DNA of 48,203 nucleotides from Chloroflexota bacterium (GTDB lineage Bacteria; Chloroflexota; UBA11872): the NCBI GenBank assembly GCA_028873795.1, contig JAPPNP010000064.1:1-48203 (forward strand). Reading direction: 5' to 3'. The notes under the pieces were generated by a model, which searched no databases, was not told the origin of the DNA, and saw only the letters and a list, made by a program, of their open reading frames with translations. The position numbers and the translations under genes are program-made. This document shows positions 7,614-14,153 of the stretch, one piece after another (the stretch's first letter is position 1; the number at the start of each line of letters is the position of its first letter).

Positions 7614-8729
7614 GTGAAACACGACGAACCGCGATCCAGGGCGCGACGCGTGGTCGCATCGCGGCCGCCATCCAGTCCGGCCACCGCCAAATCCGCGAGC
7701 CTCGCGCGGTTCTACTGGCGGCGCCGACTGATTCCGGGCTTGCTCTTCTTGGTGGCGGTTTCGGCTGTTGGAGTGGTCGGATTCATCGTGATCGAGGAGA
7801 TGGCGCTGGTGGACGCCCTCTACATGGTTGTCATCACCCTCAGCACCGTGGGCTTCGCGGAGGTGCACACGCTGTCCACGGCAGGGCGCGTGTTCACGTC
7901 GGTGTTGATCGTGGCCGGCGTCGGTACACTCGCCTGGACGGCGGCGAACTATATCGAGTATCTCGCCGAAGGCCATCTGGGTGCACACTTTGCGCGCCGC
8001 CGACGCGCGAGGCTCCTTTCGCACATGCAGGGTCACTACATCGTCGGATCCTATGGCCGCGTCGGCGCGCGCATTGCTCAAGAGCTGCGCAACGACGGCT
8101 GCGACGTCGTGGTGATCGATGTCGACCCGGCGCAGGTTCAGACCGCCGCGGATTATGGTCTGGTGAGCATTGCCGATCGCGCTTCGTCGGATGCGGCGCT
8201 CACCGAGGCGGGCATCGAGCGCGCCGCCGCCTTCATTGTCGCCACCGACGACGACGCCGAAAACGTCTACGCGGTGCTGGCGGCTCGCGTGCTGGCGCCG
8301 AACGTGCCGGTCATCGCGCGCGCCGCATCGGATGAGGCGGTGCGGCGGTTGCAATCGGCTGGCGCCGCGCGCGTGTTTTCGCCGCCCATCGAGGGCGCGT
8401 TGAGCATGGTGGACTTCGTCCGGCGGCCCAACGTGCGAGATGTGCTCGACCAGCTGCTCGATCCCCACTCGCCTGGCCTGGACATCCGCGAAATGACCGT
8501 TCCGGGCGGCTCCGGGCTGATTGGCGAAACCGTAGACGCCCTGTCGCTTCAGGAGTTTGGGGTATCGATGTTGGCCCTTGTCCGGCAGGGACGCACGGAG
8601 ATGGCTCCGGCGACGGACTGTGTGCTCGAGGCCGGTGATGTGTTCGTGGTGGTGGGCGTTCCGGAAGAGCTGCAGCGCCTGTCCGAGCATCATGAGCTGC
8701 TCGGCGAGCAGCCCGGGCCCTCCGAGTAG
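7614..8729 (+). CDS. Two-helix potassium channel with RCK/TrkA regulatory domains
   Basis: A 371-residue channel of the MthK type. An N-terminal basic stretch leads to membrane helix 1 (LIPGLLFLVAVSAVGVVGF), a pore loop with filter TLSTVGFAE, then helix 2. A Rossmann-type RCK_N domain follows (HYIVGSYGRVGARIAQEL, then DVDPAQ), and an RCK_C domain (about 290-360) with DVFVVVG. The filter reads GFA where GYG or GFG is usual. The GTG at 7614 is a guess: the frame is open from a GTG at 7515, but those 33 residues look non-coding and neither site has a strong ribosome-binding site. The space between this gene and the divergent one shows no clear signals. Confidence 0.85.
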   Translation: MKHDEPRSRARRVVASRPPSSPATAKSASLARFYWRRRLIPGLLFLVAVSAVGVVGFIVIEEMALVDALYMVVITLSTVGFAEVHTLSTAGRVFTSVLIVAGVGTLAWTAANYIEYLAEGHLGAHFARRRRARLLSHMQGHYIVGSYGRVGARIAQELRNDGCDVVVIDVDPAQVQTAADYGLVSIADRASSDAALTEAGIERAAAFIVATDDDAENVYAVLAARVLAPNVPVIARAASDEAVRRLQSAGAARVFSPPIEGALSMVDFVRRPNVRDVLDQLLDPHSPGLDIREMTVPGGSGLIGETVDALSLQEFGVSMLALVRQGRTEMAPATDCVLEAGDVFVVVGVPEELQRLSEHHELLGEQPGPSE

Positions 8730-8789
8730 CCAAAGAGCTCGAGACAGGTTTCACCGAGCGGTGGCGCGATTGGTGGAAGCCGCGCTCGC

Positions 8790-8804
8790 GCGTGCGGCAG
8801 AATG
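8790..8804 (+). promoter_or_regulatory. Conserved upstream element, cyclophilin copy 1
   Basis: GTGCGGCAGAATG, present before all six cyclophilin genes at nearly the same distance. CAGAAT resembles the TAGAAT box seen 8 bases before tRNA-Ala, so it probably is a -10 hexamer giving a leader of about 30 bases. No convincing -35 was found. Here the T of CAGAAT is 38 bases before the ATG. Confidence 0.5.
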
Positions 8805-8841
8805 GTTGGCAGAACGTGATGCGGTCGGGGAGAAGATCGTG

Positions 8842-9462
8842 ATGCGGCAAGCGGTACTCGTCGGGCTGGCTGCCCTGATGCTCATGATTGTGGCGGCGTG
8901 CGGCGAGCCCGAGCCGGAAGGCCCGCCGGTCTACGACGCCTACCCGGAGATGGAGATCGATCCGCTCCGGCCCTATAGCGTCACCTTCACCACCAGCGTC
9001 GGACGCATCAGCTTCGTCCTCAATCCCGAAGAGGCGCCGCTGGCCGTCAACAGCTTCATTTTCCTCGCCAATAGCGGCTATTACGACGGCGTGGCGTTTC
9101 ATCGGGTAGTCCCCGGCGTGCTCGCCGAGACGGGCGACGCCACGGGCACGGGCACGGGCAACCCGGGCTACACCTTCGAGGTCGAGCCACCGCAGCGGCC
9201 CTATGTGCGCGGTGGCATTGCCCTGGCCAATGACGGAACGCCGAATTCCAATGGATCGCGCTTCTTCTTCATCCTCGGCGACCTGGCGGGAAGCGCTGAG
9301 GCGCCGCATGAGTACACGGTCTTTGGCCATTACAAGGAAGACCACGCGCCGTCCTTGGCCACGCTCGACAAGATCGAAGCGGCCCAGGAAGAAGTCACGA
9401 TCCTGTCGCTGAAGGCCACGGAAGGCTGCCTGCCGAGCTGGGGCGGCTACGGCCCGTGCTAG
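8842..9462 (+). CDS. Cyclophilin-type peptidyl-prolyl isomerase lipoprotein, copy 1
   Basis: A 206-residue lipoprotein: signal peptide with lipobox VAAC (lipidated C20), a short acidic Pro-rich linker (EPEPEGPP), then a cyclophilin domain (about 37-190). Cyclophilin marks are FHRVVPG with the catalytic Arg at R88, TGTGNPGYTFEVE, RGGIALANDGTPNSNGS and FFFILGD. The residue matching Gln63 of human cyclophilin A is E96, and Phe60 is V93. The C-terminus has a Cys pair (EGCLPSWGGYGPC) that could form a disulfide outside the membrane. GGGGAGAAG lies about 6 bases before the ATG; a GTG directly upstream is also possible. First of six tandem copies. Confidence 0.9.
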   Translation: MRQAVLVGLAALMLMIVAACGEPEPEGPPVYDAYPEMEIDPLRPYSVTFTTSVGRISFVLNPEEAPLAVNSFIFLANSGYYDGVAFHRVVPGVLAETGDATGTGTGNPGYTFEVEPPQRPYVRGGIALANDGTPNSNGSRFFFILGDLAGSAEAPHEYTVFGHYKEDHAPSLATLDKIEAAQEEVTILSLKATEGCLPSWGGYGPC

Positions 9463-9610
9463 GACCGATTGGGGGCGGGCAGGTGAGCTGAGCCGCGATG
9501 GGCCGCGCGGCTGCGGATGATGGATCCCGGGCCATATGGAGAAATTCGAAAGATCCGGTCGGAAGGCGGATGGTCGTTGGAGTCCCGCCAGCTCCCAGGT
9601 TCAGTGAGGG

Positions 9611-9640
9611 GTGGATTCCCGCCTTCGCGGGAATGACGGA
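9611..9640. repeat. Short dispersed palindromic repeat, copy 1
   Basis: A 30-base element holding the hairpin ATTCCCGC-CTTC-GCGGGAAT (9615-9634). A second copy, differing at one base, is at 26061-26090. Similar hairpins occur as short intergenic repeats in many bacteria. This one lies in the gap between cyclophilin copies 1 and 2. Confidence 0.7.
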
Positions 9641-9698
9641 GGGTTACGCAAAGGTCTCCGTGCGGAGGGCTCGCTCGGTCTAGCAGGTTCCATGGCAA

Positions 9699-9711
9699 GT
9701 GCGGCAGAATG
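9699..9711 (+). promoter_or_regulatory. Conserved upstream element, cyclophilin copy 2
   Basis: GTGCGGCAGAATG, 38 bases before the ATG. It is preceded by CTCGGTCTAGCAGGT, which is also found before copy 4. Confidence 0.5.
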
Positions 9712-9748
9712 CTTGGCACACCGAGGGGCTGACGGTGAGGAGGGCATG

Positions 9749-10369
9749 ATGCGGCGAGTGACACTCCTTGGGCTGGTTGCCCTCATGCTCATCGCGGTGG
9801 CGGCGTGCGGCGAGGCGGAGCCGGAAGGGCCGCCGGTCTATGAGGCCTACCCACCGATGGGGATTGATCCGCTCCGGTCCTACAGCGTCGTCTTCACCAC
9901 CAGCGTCGGACGCCTCACCTTCCAGCTGCTTCCGGAAGAGGTGCCGCTGGCGGTCAACAGCTTCATTTTCTTGGCACGGGAGGGTTACTTCGACGGCGTG
10001 GCGTTTCATCGCATCGTCCCGGGAGTGCTGGCTGAATCCGGCGACGCGACGGGCACGGGCACCGGCAACCCGGGCTACACCTTCGAGGTGGAGCCGACGC
10101 AGCGGCCCTATGAACGCGGTGGCATCGCCCTGGCTAACGATGGGACGCCGAACTCCAACGGCTCACGGTTCTTCTTCATCCTCGGCGATCTCGCCGGAAG
10201 CGCCGAGGCGCCGCACGAGTACACGATCTTCGGCAGTCTGAAGCCGAATCACCCGCCGTCCGTAGCGACGCTCGGCAAGATCGAGGCCGCCCAGGAAGAG
10301 GTCATCATCCGGTCGCTGCAGGTCACCGAGGGATGTCTGCCGAGCCGGGGCAACTACGGGGCATGCTAG
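9749..10369 (+). CDS. Cyclophilin-type peptidyl-prolyl isomerase lipoprotein, copy 2
   Basis: 206 residues, same layout as copy 1: MRRVTLLGLVALMLIAVAAC lipoprotein signal, linker EAEPEGPP, cyclophilin fold, C-terminal Cys pair (EGCLPSRGNYGAC). Differences include FHRIVPGVLAESGD at the active site, AREGYFDG and the loop FGSLKPNHPP. GAGGAGGG ends 4 bases before this ATG; the ATG one codon earlier would be only one base away, so 9749 is preferred. The 286-base gap before it contains the short palindromic repeat and the conserved upstream element, suggesting its own transcript. Confidence 0.9.
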   Translation: MRRVTLLGLVALMLIAVAACGEAEPEGPPVYEAYPPMGIDPLRSYSVVFTTSVGRLTFQLLPEEVPLAVNSFIFLAREGYFDGVAFHRIVPGVLAESGDATGTGTGNPGYTFEVEPTQRPYERGGIALANDGTPNSNGSRFFFILGDLAGSAEAPHEYTIFGSLKPNHPPSVATLGKIEAAQEEVIIRSLQVTEGCLPSRGNYGAC

Positions 10370-10525
10370 GGCCGACTTCGGCCAACGCGTAGCTCGCTTC
10401 ATGGGTGCAGGCGCCATCCGAATGGGCGCGTGGCGCCGGCGAGTCGAGCCGATGGGCCGGGCGCTGCGGATGACGCGTCCTCGACCCGCATGGCGGATGC
10501 GGTACGTTCATCATGCCCCTGTCAG

Positions 10526-10538
10526 GTGCGGCAGAATG
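10526..10538 (+). promoter_or_regulatory. Conserved upstream element, cyclophilin copy 3
   Basis: GTGCGGCAGAATG, 37 bases before the ATG. Its upstream flank (TCATGCCCCTGTCAG) differs from the other copies, so the 13-base core is the conserved part. Confidence 0.5.
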
Positions 10539-10574
10539 GTAGGCGGACCCAGGGGCTGACAGGAGAAGCGCAGG

Positions 10575-11195
10575 ATGCGGCGAGTGACACTTCTTGGGCT
10601 GGTGGCCCTGATGCTCTTCGTCGTGACGGCGTGCGGCGAGGCGGAGCCGGAGGGGCCGCCGGTCTTCGAGGCCTACCCATCGATGGAAATCGATCTGCGC
10701 CGGTCCTACAGCGTCATCTTCACCACCAGCGTCGGACGCCTTACCTTCCAGCTGCTGCCGGAAGAGGCGCCGCTGGCGGTCAACAGCTTCATCTTCCTCG
10801 CCAACGAGGGCTACTACGACGGCGTCGCGTTTCATCGGGTAGTCCCCGGCGTGCTCGCTGAGACGGGCGACGCCACCGGAACGGGCACCGGCAATCCGGG
10901 CTACACCTTCGAGGTGGAGCAGCCGCAGCGGCCCTATGAACGTGGCGGCATCGCCCTGGCCAACGACGGGACGCCGAACTCCAACGGCTCGCGCTTCTTC
11001 TTCATCCTGGGCGACCTCGCGGGAAGCGCCGAGGCGCCGCACGCGTACACCGTCTTCGGCCATCTGAAGCCGGATCACGCGCCGTCGGTGGCCACGCTCG
11101 ACAAGATCGAGGCGGCGCAGGAAGAGGTCATCATCGTGTCGGTGAAGGCGACGGAGGGCTGCCTGCCGAGCGGCGGTCCCTTCCAGTGCTCGTGA
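10575..11195 (+). CDS. Cyclophilin-type peptidyl-prolyl isomerase lipoprotein, copy 3
   Basis: 206 residues with lipobox VTAC, the EAEPEGPP linker and a cyclophilin domain: FHRVVPGVLAETGD, TGTGNPGYTFEVEQPQRPY and FFFILGD. It is closest to copies 2 and 4. The C-terminus is EGCLPSGGPFQCS, with the Cys pair kept. GGAGAAGCGCAGG precedes the ATG. The domain is about the size of a minimal bacterial cyclophilin, and the lipid anchor places it on the outside of the cytoplasmic membrane. Confidence 0.9.
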   Translation: MRRVTLLGLVALMLFVVTACGEAEPEGPPVFEAYPSMEIDLRRSYSVIFTTSVGRLTFQLLPEEAPLAVNSFIFLANEGYYDGVAFHRVVPGVLAETGDATGTGTGNPGYTFEVEQPQRPYERGGIALANDGTPNSNGSRFFFILGDLAGSAEAPHAYTVFGHLKPDHAPSVATLDKIEAAQEEVIIVSVKATEGCLPSGGPFQCS

Positions 11196-11248
11196 CGGGT
11201 CCTAGACCCAGATTCGGGGCGCGCTCGGTCTAGCAGGTCCCATGGCAG

Positions 11249-11261
11249 GTGCGGCAGAATG
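11249..11261 (+). promoter_or_regulatory. Conserved upstream element, cyclophilin copy 4
   Basis: GTGCGGCAGAATG, 39 bases before the ATG. The 24 bases before it match those of copy 2 almost exactly. Confidence 0.5.
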
Positions 11262-11299
11262 TCGGGGCGGAGCCGGGGCCTGACGCGAAGGAGAGCGTG

Positions 11300-11920
11300 A
11301 TGCGCCGAGCGATAGCGGTTAGCCTGGCTGCCCTAGCTCTTGTGGCCGCCGTGGCCTGCGGTGAGGCGGAGCCGGAAGGACCTCCGGTCTACGACGCCTA
11401 CCCACCGATGACGATCGATCCGCTCCGCTCCTACAGCGTCATTTTCACGACCAGCGTCGGACGCATCAGCTTCGTGCTTTATCCGGAAGAGGCGCCGCTG
11501 GCGGTCAACAGCTTCCTTTTCCTCGCCAACGAGGGCTACTTTGACGGCGTCGCGTTTCATCGGGTGGTCCCCGGCGTGCTTGCCGAAACGGGAGACGCCA
11601 CCGGAACGGGTACCGGCAATCCCGGCTACACCTTCGAGGTGGAGCCGCCGCAGCGGCCCTATGAACGCGGCGGTATCGCCCTGGCCAACGACGGCAGGCC
11701 AAACTCCAACGGCTCGCGGTTTTTCTTCATCCTGGGCGACCTCGCGGGAAGTGCCGAGGCGCCGCACGAGTACACGGTCTTCGGCCATCTGAAGCCGAAT
11801 CACGCGCCGTCGGTGACCACGCTCGAGAAGATCGAGGCGGCGCAAGAAGAGGTCACCATCCTGTCGCTGAAGGCGACAGAGGGCTGCCTGCCGAGCGGCG
11901 GTCCCTACCAGTGCTCATGA
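11300..11920 (+). CDS. Cyclophilin-type peptidyl-prolyl isomerase lipoprotein, copy 4
   Basis: 206 residues. Lipoprotein signal MRRAIAVSLAALALVAAVAC, linker EAEPEGPP, cyclophilin motifs FHRVVPGVLAETGD and RGGIALANDGRPNSNGS, and C-terminal EGCLPSGGPYQCS. The signal peptide differs more from copies 2 and 3 than the catalytic domain does. AAGGAG lies 6 bases before the ATG; an open frame of 17 codons upstream includes the conserved -10-like element and is not coding. Its 3' end and downstream flank match the remnant after copy 5. Confidence 0.9.
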   Translation: MRRAIAVSLAALALVAAVACGEAEPEGPPVYDAYPPMTIDPLRSYSVIFTTSVGRISFVLYPEEAPLAVNSFLFLANEGYFDGVAFHRVVPGVLAETGDATGTGTGNPGYTFEVEPPQRPYERGGIALANDGRPNSNGSRFFFILGDLAGSAEAPHEYTVFGHLKPNHAPSVTTLEKIEAAQEEVTILSLKATEGCLPSGGPYQCS

Positions 11921-11973
11921 CGGATCCTGGACCCGCCGAAGGGTCGCGCGAGGTCTAGGAGGCCCCATGGCAC

Positions 11974-11986
11974 GTGCCGCAGAATG
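11974..11986 (+). promoter_or_regulatory. Conserved upstream element, cyclophilin copy 5
   Basis: GTGCCGCAGAATG, one mismatch to the others, 38 bases before the ATG. Confidence 0.45.
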
Positions 11987-12023
11987 CTGCCCGGGCCCAG
12001 GTGCCGACGGGCGAAAGGGCGCC

Positions 12024-12626
12024 ATGCGGCGAGCGGTGATGGTCGGACTAGCGGCCTTGATCGTGGTCGTCGTTGCGGCGTGCGGCGAGCCGGAGCCAGA
12101 AGGGCCTCCGGTCTACGACGTTTACCCGCCGATGGAGGAGCTCCGGGGCTACAGCGTCTCCTTCGCCACCAGCGTCGGGCGCATCCGATTCGCGATGTTG
12201 CCGCAGGAAGCTCGGCTGGCGGTCAACAGCTTCATCTTCCTGATCAACGAGGGCTACTACGACGGCCTGGCGTTTCACCGGGTTGTTCCCGGCCTGCTCG
12301 CCGAATCGGGCGACGTGACGGGCACGGGCACCGGCAACGCGGGCTACACCTTCGAGATCGAGCCGCCGCAGCGGCCCTACGCGCGCGGGCAGATTGCCCT
12401 GGCCAACGACGGGACGCCGAACTCCAACGGCTCGCGCTTCTTCTTCATCCTCGGCGATCTGGCCGGAAGCGCCGAGGCGCCGCACGAGTACACGATCATC
12501 GGCCATATCAGGGAAACCGATGCGGTGTCTCAGGCGACGTTGGACAAGATCGAGGCCGCGGAGGAAGAGGTCACCATCCGGTCGACGGTAGCGACGCCTC
12601 AGGGCCGGCCTTGGACTGGTGCGTGA
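12024..12626 (+). CDS. Cyclophilin-type peptidyl-prolyl isomerase lipoprotein, copy 5, altered C-terminus
   Basis: 200 residues with lipobox VAAC and linker EPEPEGPP. It belongs with copy 6 in a second subgroup: INEGYYDGLAFHRVVPGL, TGTGNAGYTFEIEPPQRPY, HEYTIIGHIRE. The linker region before the domain is shorter (YPPMEELRGYS). The C-terminus departs from all the others: after TIRSTVAT it reads PQGRPWTGA and stops, losing the Cys pair. The stop overlaps an 18-base direct repeat of the gene's own sequence (12561-12578 and 12625-12642), so a 64-base duplication or recombination has shifted the frame. The core fold should be intact. Confidence 0.85.
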   Translation: MRRAVMVGLAALIVVVVAACGEPEPEGPPVYDVYPPMEELRGYSVSFATSVGRIRFAMLPQEARLAVNSFIFLINEGYYDGLAFHRVVPGLLAESGDVTGTGTGNAGYTFEIEPPQRPYARGQIALANDGTPNSNGSRFFFILGDLAGSAEAPHEYTIIGHIRETDAVSQATLDKIEAAEEEVTIRSTVATPQGRPWTGA

Positions 12627-12693
12627 GGAAGAGGTCACCATCGTGTCGCTGAAGGCGACGGAGGGCTGCCTGGCGAGCGGCGGTCCCTACTAA
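12625..12693 (+). pseudogene. Orphan 3' end of a cyclophilin lipoprotein gene
   Basis: Read from 12625, 22 codons encode EEVTIVSLKATEGCLASGGPY and then TAA. This matches the C-terminus of copy 4 (EEVTILSLKATEGCLPSGGPY). The following bases, ATGCTCATGACG and CTCCTGGACCC, continue to match the flank of copy 4. It has no start and sits directly after the stop of copy 5, so it is the tail of a former copy left by recombination. Confidence 0.75.
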
Positions 12694-12755
12694 TGCTCAT
12701 GACGACTCCTGGACCCACATGGGGGGCACGCGAGGTCTAGCCGGTTTCAGGGCAG

Positions 12756-12768
12756 GTGCGGCAGAATG
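12756..12768 (+). promoter_or_regulatory. Conserved upstream element, cyclophilin copy 6
   Basis: GTGCGGCAGAATG, 38 bases before the ATG, with GAGGTCTAG further upstream as in copy 5. Confidence 0.5.
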
Positions 12769-12805
12769 TCGGGTGGGCCCAGGTGCCGATGGGGGGAAGG
12801 GCGCC

Positions 12806-13426
12806 ATGCGGCGAGCGGTGATGGTCGGACTAGCTGCCTTGATCCTGGTCGTCGTTGCGGCGTGCGGCGAATCGGAGCCGGAAGGGCCTCCGGTCTACGA
12901 CGCCTACCCGCCGATGGAGGTTGAAGATCAGCGGGGCTATAGCGTCACCTTCACCACGAGCGTCGGGCGCATCCGATTCGTGATGTTGCCGCAGGAAGCA
13001 CTGCTGGCGGTCAACAGCTTCATCTTCCTGATCAACGAGGGCTACTACGACGGCCTCGCGTTTCATCGAGTGGTCCCCGGCCTGTTCGCCGAATCGGGCG
13101 ACGCGACGGGCACGGGCACCGGCAACGCGGGCTACACCTTTGAAATCGAGCCACCGCAGCGGCCCTACGCGCGCGGACTGATTGCCCTGGCCAACGACGG
13201 CACGCCGAACTCCAACGGATCGCGGTTCTTCTTCATCCTGGGCGATCTGGCCGGAAGCGCCGAGGCGCCGCACGAATACACGATCTTCGGCTATGTCAGG
13301 GAAAACCATGCGGTGTCGTGGGCGACGTTGGACAAGATCGAGGCCGCGGAGGAAGAGGTCACCATCCTGTCGACGGTCGCGACGGAAGGCTGCCTGCCAG
13401 CCTGGATGGGCTTCGGCCGGTGTTGA
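12806..13426 (+). CDS. Cyclophilin-type peptidyl-prolyl isomerase lipoprotein, copy 6
   Basis: 206 residues, the closest relative of copy 5 over signal peptide (MRRAVMVGLAALILVVVAAC) and catalytic domain (FHRVVPGLFAESGD, GNAGYTFEIE), but with an intact C-terminus (EGCLPAWMGFGRC). The linker is ESEPEGPP. The loop FGYVRENHAVSW is specific to it. A strong GGGGGGAAGGG lies just upstream of the ATG. It is the last of the array and is convergent with tRNA-Ala 47 bases downstream. Confidence 0.9.
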   Translation: MRRAVMVGLAALILVVVAACGESEPEGPPVYDAYPPMEVEDQRGYSVTFTTSVGRIRFVMLPQEALLAVNSFIFLINEGYYDGLAFHRVVPGLFAESGDATGTGTGNAGYTFEIEPPQRPYARGLIALANDGTPNSNGSRFFFILGDLAGSAEAPHEYTIFGYVRENHAVSWATLDKIEAAEEEVTILSTVATEGCLPAWMGFGRC

Positions 13427-13473
13427 CGCCGATGCGCCGCACGTGCGGCGCCGGCGGCCGTCACCAGGTTCGG

Positions 13474-13546
13474 TGGAGATGGGGGGACTCGAACCCCCAA
13501 CCCCTGCCTTGCAAAGGCAGTGCTCTACCAATTGAGCCACATCCCC
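13474..13546 (-). tRNA. tRNA-Ala (anticodon TGC)
   Basis: Complete cloverleaf on the minus strand: acceptor GGGGATG pairs with CATCTCC (one G-U), D-arm GGCTCAATTGGTAGAGC, anticodon stem-loop CTGCC-TTTGCAA-GGCAG with anticodon TGC, and T-loop GGTTCGAGTCC. CCA is not fully encoded (ACCG follows). No rRNA gene is adjacent. Confidence 0.95.
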
Positions 13547-13554
13547 GTGGCCGC

Positions 13555-13560
13555 ATTCTA
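13555..13560 (-). promoter_or_regulatory. -10 box of tRNA-Ala
   Basis: TAGAAT on the minus strand, 8 bases before the mature 5' end of tRNA-Ala. The distance fits a -10 hexamer with a very short 5' leader. No good -35 is visible at 16-18 bases. Confidence 0.55.
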
Positions 13561-13590
13561 GGCTAGGGCCGTGGAGGTGAGGGGCTCTGA

Positions 13591-13596
13591 TACCAT
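13591..13596 (+). promoter_or_regulatory. -10 box of tRNA-Ile
   Basis: TACCAT, 13 bases before the mature 5' end of tRNA-Ile. The same hexamer occurs at 14213 before the STAS gene and at 46428 before the M81 peptidase gene. Confidence 0.5.
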
Positions 13597-13609
13597 CCCC
13601 GAGGGCTCT

Positions 13610-13686
13610 GGGCTCTTAGCTCAGTCGGTTAGAGCGCGCCTCTGATAAGGGCGAGGTCCGTGGTTCGAATCCACGAGGGCCCACCA
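13610..13686 (+). tRNA. tRNA-Ile (anticodon GAT), CCA encoded
   Basis: Full cloverleaf: acceptor GGGCTCT pairs with AGGGCCC (one T-G), D-arm AGCTCAGTCGGTTAGAGC, anticodon stem-loop CGCCT-CTGATAA-GGGCG with anticodon GAT, T-arm CCGTGGTTCGAATCCACGA... ending in A then CCA. It is divergent from tRNA-Ala with a 63-base space, and the next gene starts 23 bases downstream. Confidence 0.95.
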
Positions 13687-13709
13687 ATCACCAGCCAGAA
13701 GGAGCCGCG

Positions 13710-14153
13710 ATGTCCGGCGTGAAGCCGATCCCCGACGGCTATACCGCCGTCACGCCGTACCTGGTGGTGGAGAACGCCGGTGAACTGCTCGATTTCCTGG
13801 CGCGAGCGTTCGGTGCGGTCGAGCGCACGCAGCTCGAAATGCCCGGGGGCGGCATCGGCCATGCCGAGGTGGAGATCGATGGCGCGGTGCTCATGCTTTC
13901 GGACGCCGCCCCGCCCGATTTCCCGGCCGCCAGCACCAAACTTCACCTTTACGTCGAGGACGTGGACGGCGCCTATGCCCAGGCGGTGAGGGCCGGGGCG
14001 ACCTCGGTGGCCGAGCCCGCCGACCAGTTCTACGGCGACCGCGCCGCCCGGATTGTCGATCCCTGCGGCAACCACTGGACCATTGCCAGCCACGTCGAGG
14101 ATGTTGACATGGACGAGGTCATGCGGCGTATCGCGGCCATGGAGCAGCCGTAG
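13710..14153 (+). CDS. VOC-superfamily (PhnB/glyoxalase-like) protein
   Basis: A 147-residue protein with two beta-alpha-beta-beta-beta repeats of the vicinal oxygen chelate fold. It begins with the PhnB-like pattern VTPYLVVENAGELLDFLARAFGA and contains GHAEVEIDGAVLMLSD, KLHLYVEDVD and a final DPCGNHWTIA strand. Family members include glyoxalases, dioxygenases and antibiotic-binding proteins; the substrate cannot be told from sequence. AAGGAG lies 8 bases before the ATG. Being 23 bases after tRNA-Ile, it may be co-transcribed with it. Confidence 0.85.
   Translation: MSGVKPIPDGYTAVTPYLVVENAGELLDFLARAFGAVERTQLEMPGGGIGHAEVEIDGAVLMLSDAAPPDFPAASTKLHLYVEDVDGAYAQAVRAGATSVAEPADQFYGDRAARIVDPCGNHWTIASHVEDVDMDEVMRRIAAMEQP

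Noticed and set aside
9459-9764. Small protein encoded across the gap between cyclophilin copies 1 and 2
   Set aside because: Its only recognisable part (HSREGGNPP) is the usual chance translation of the short palindromic repeat.
8842-13426. The repeated cyclophilin genes as an assembly duplication
   Set aside because: The copies differ throughout in signal peptide, loops, synonymous sites and intergenic sequence, so they are true paralogs.
13474-13686. tRNA-Ala/tRNA-Ile pair as part of a 16S-23S spacer
   Set aside because: The two are divergent rather than in series, and no rRNA sequence lies on either side.
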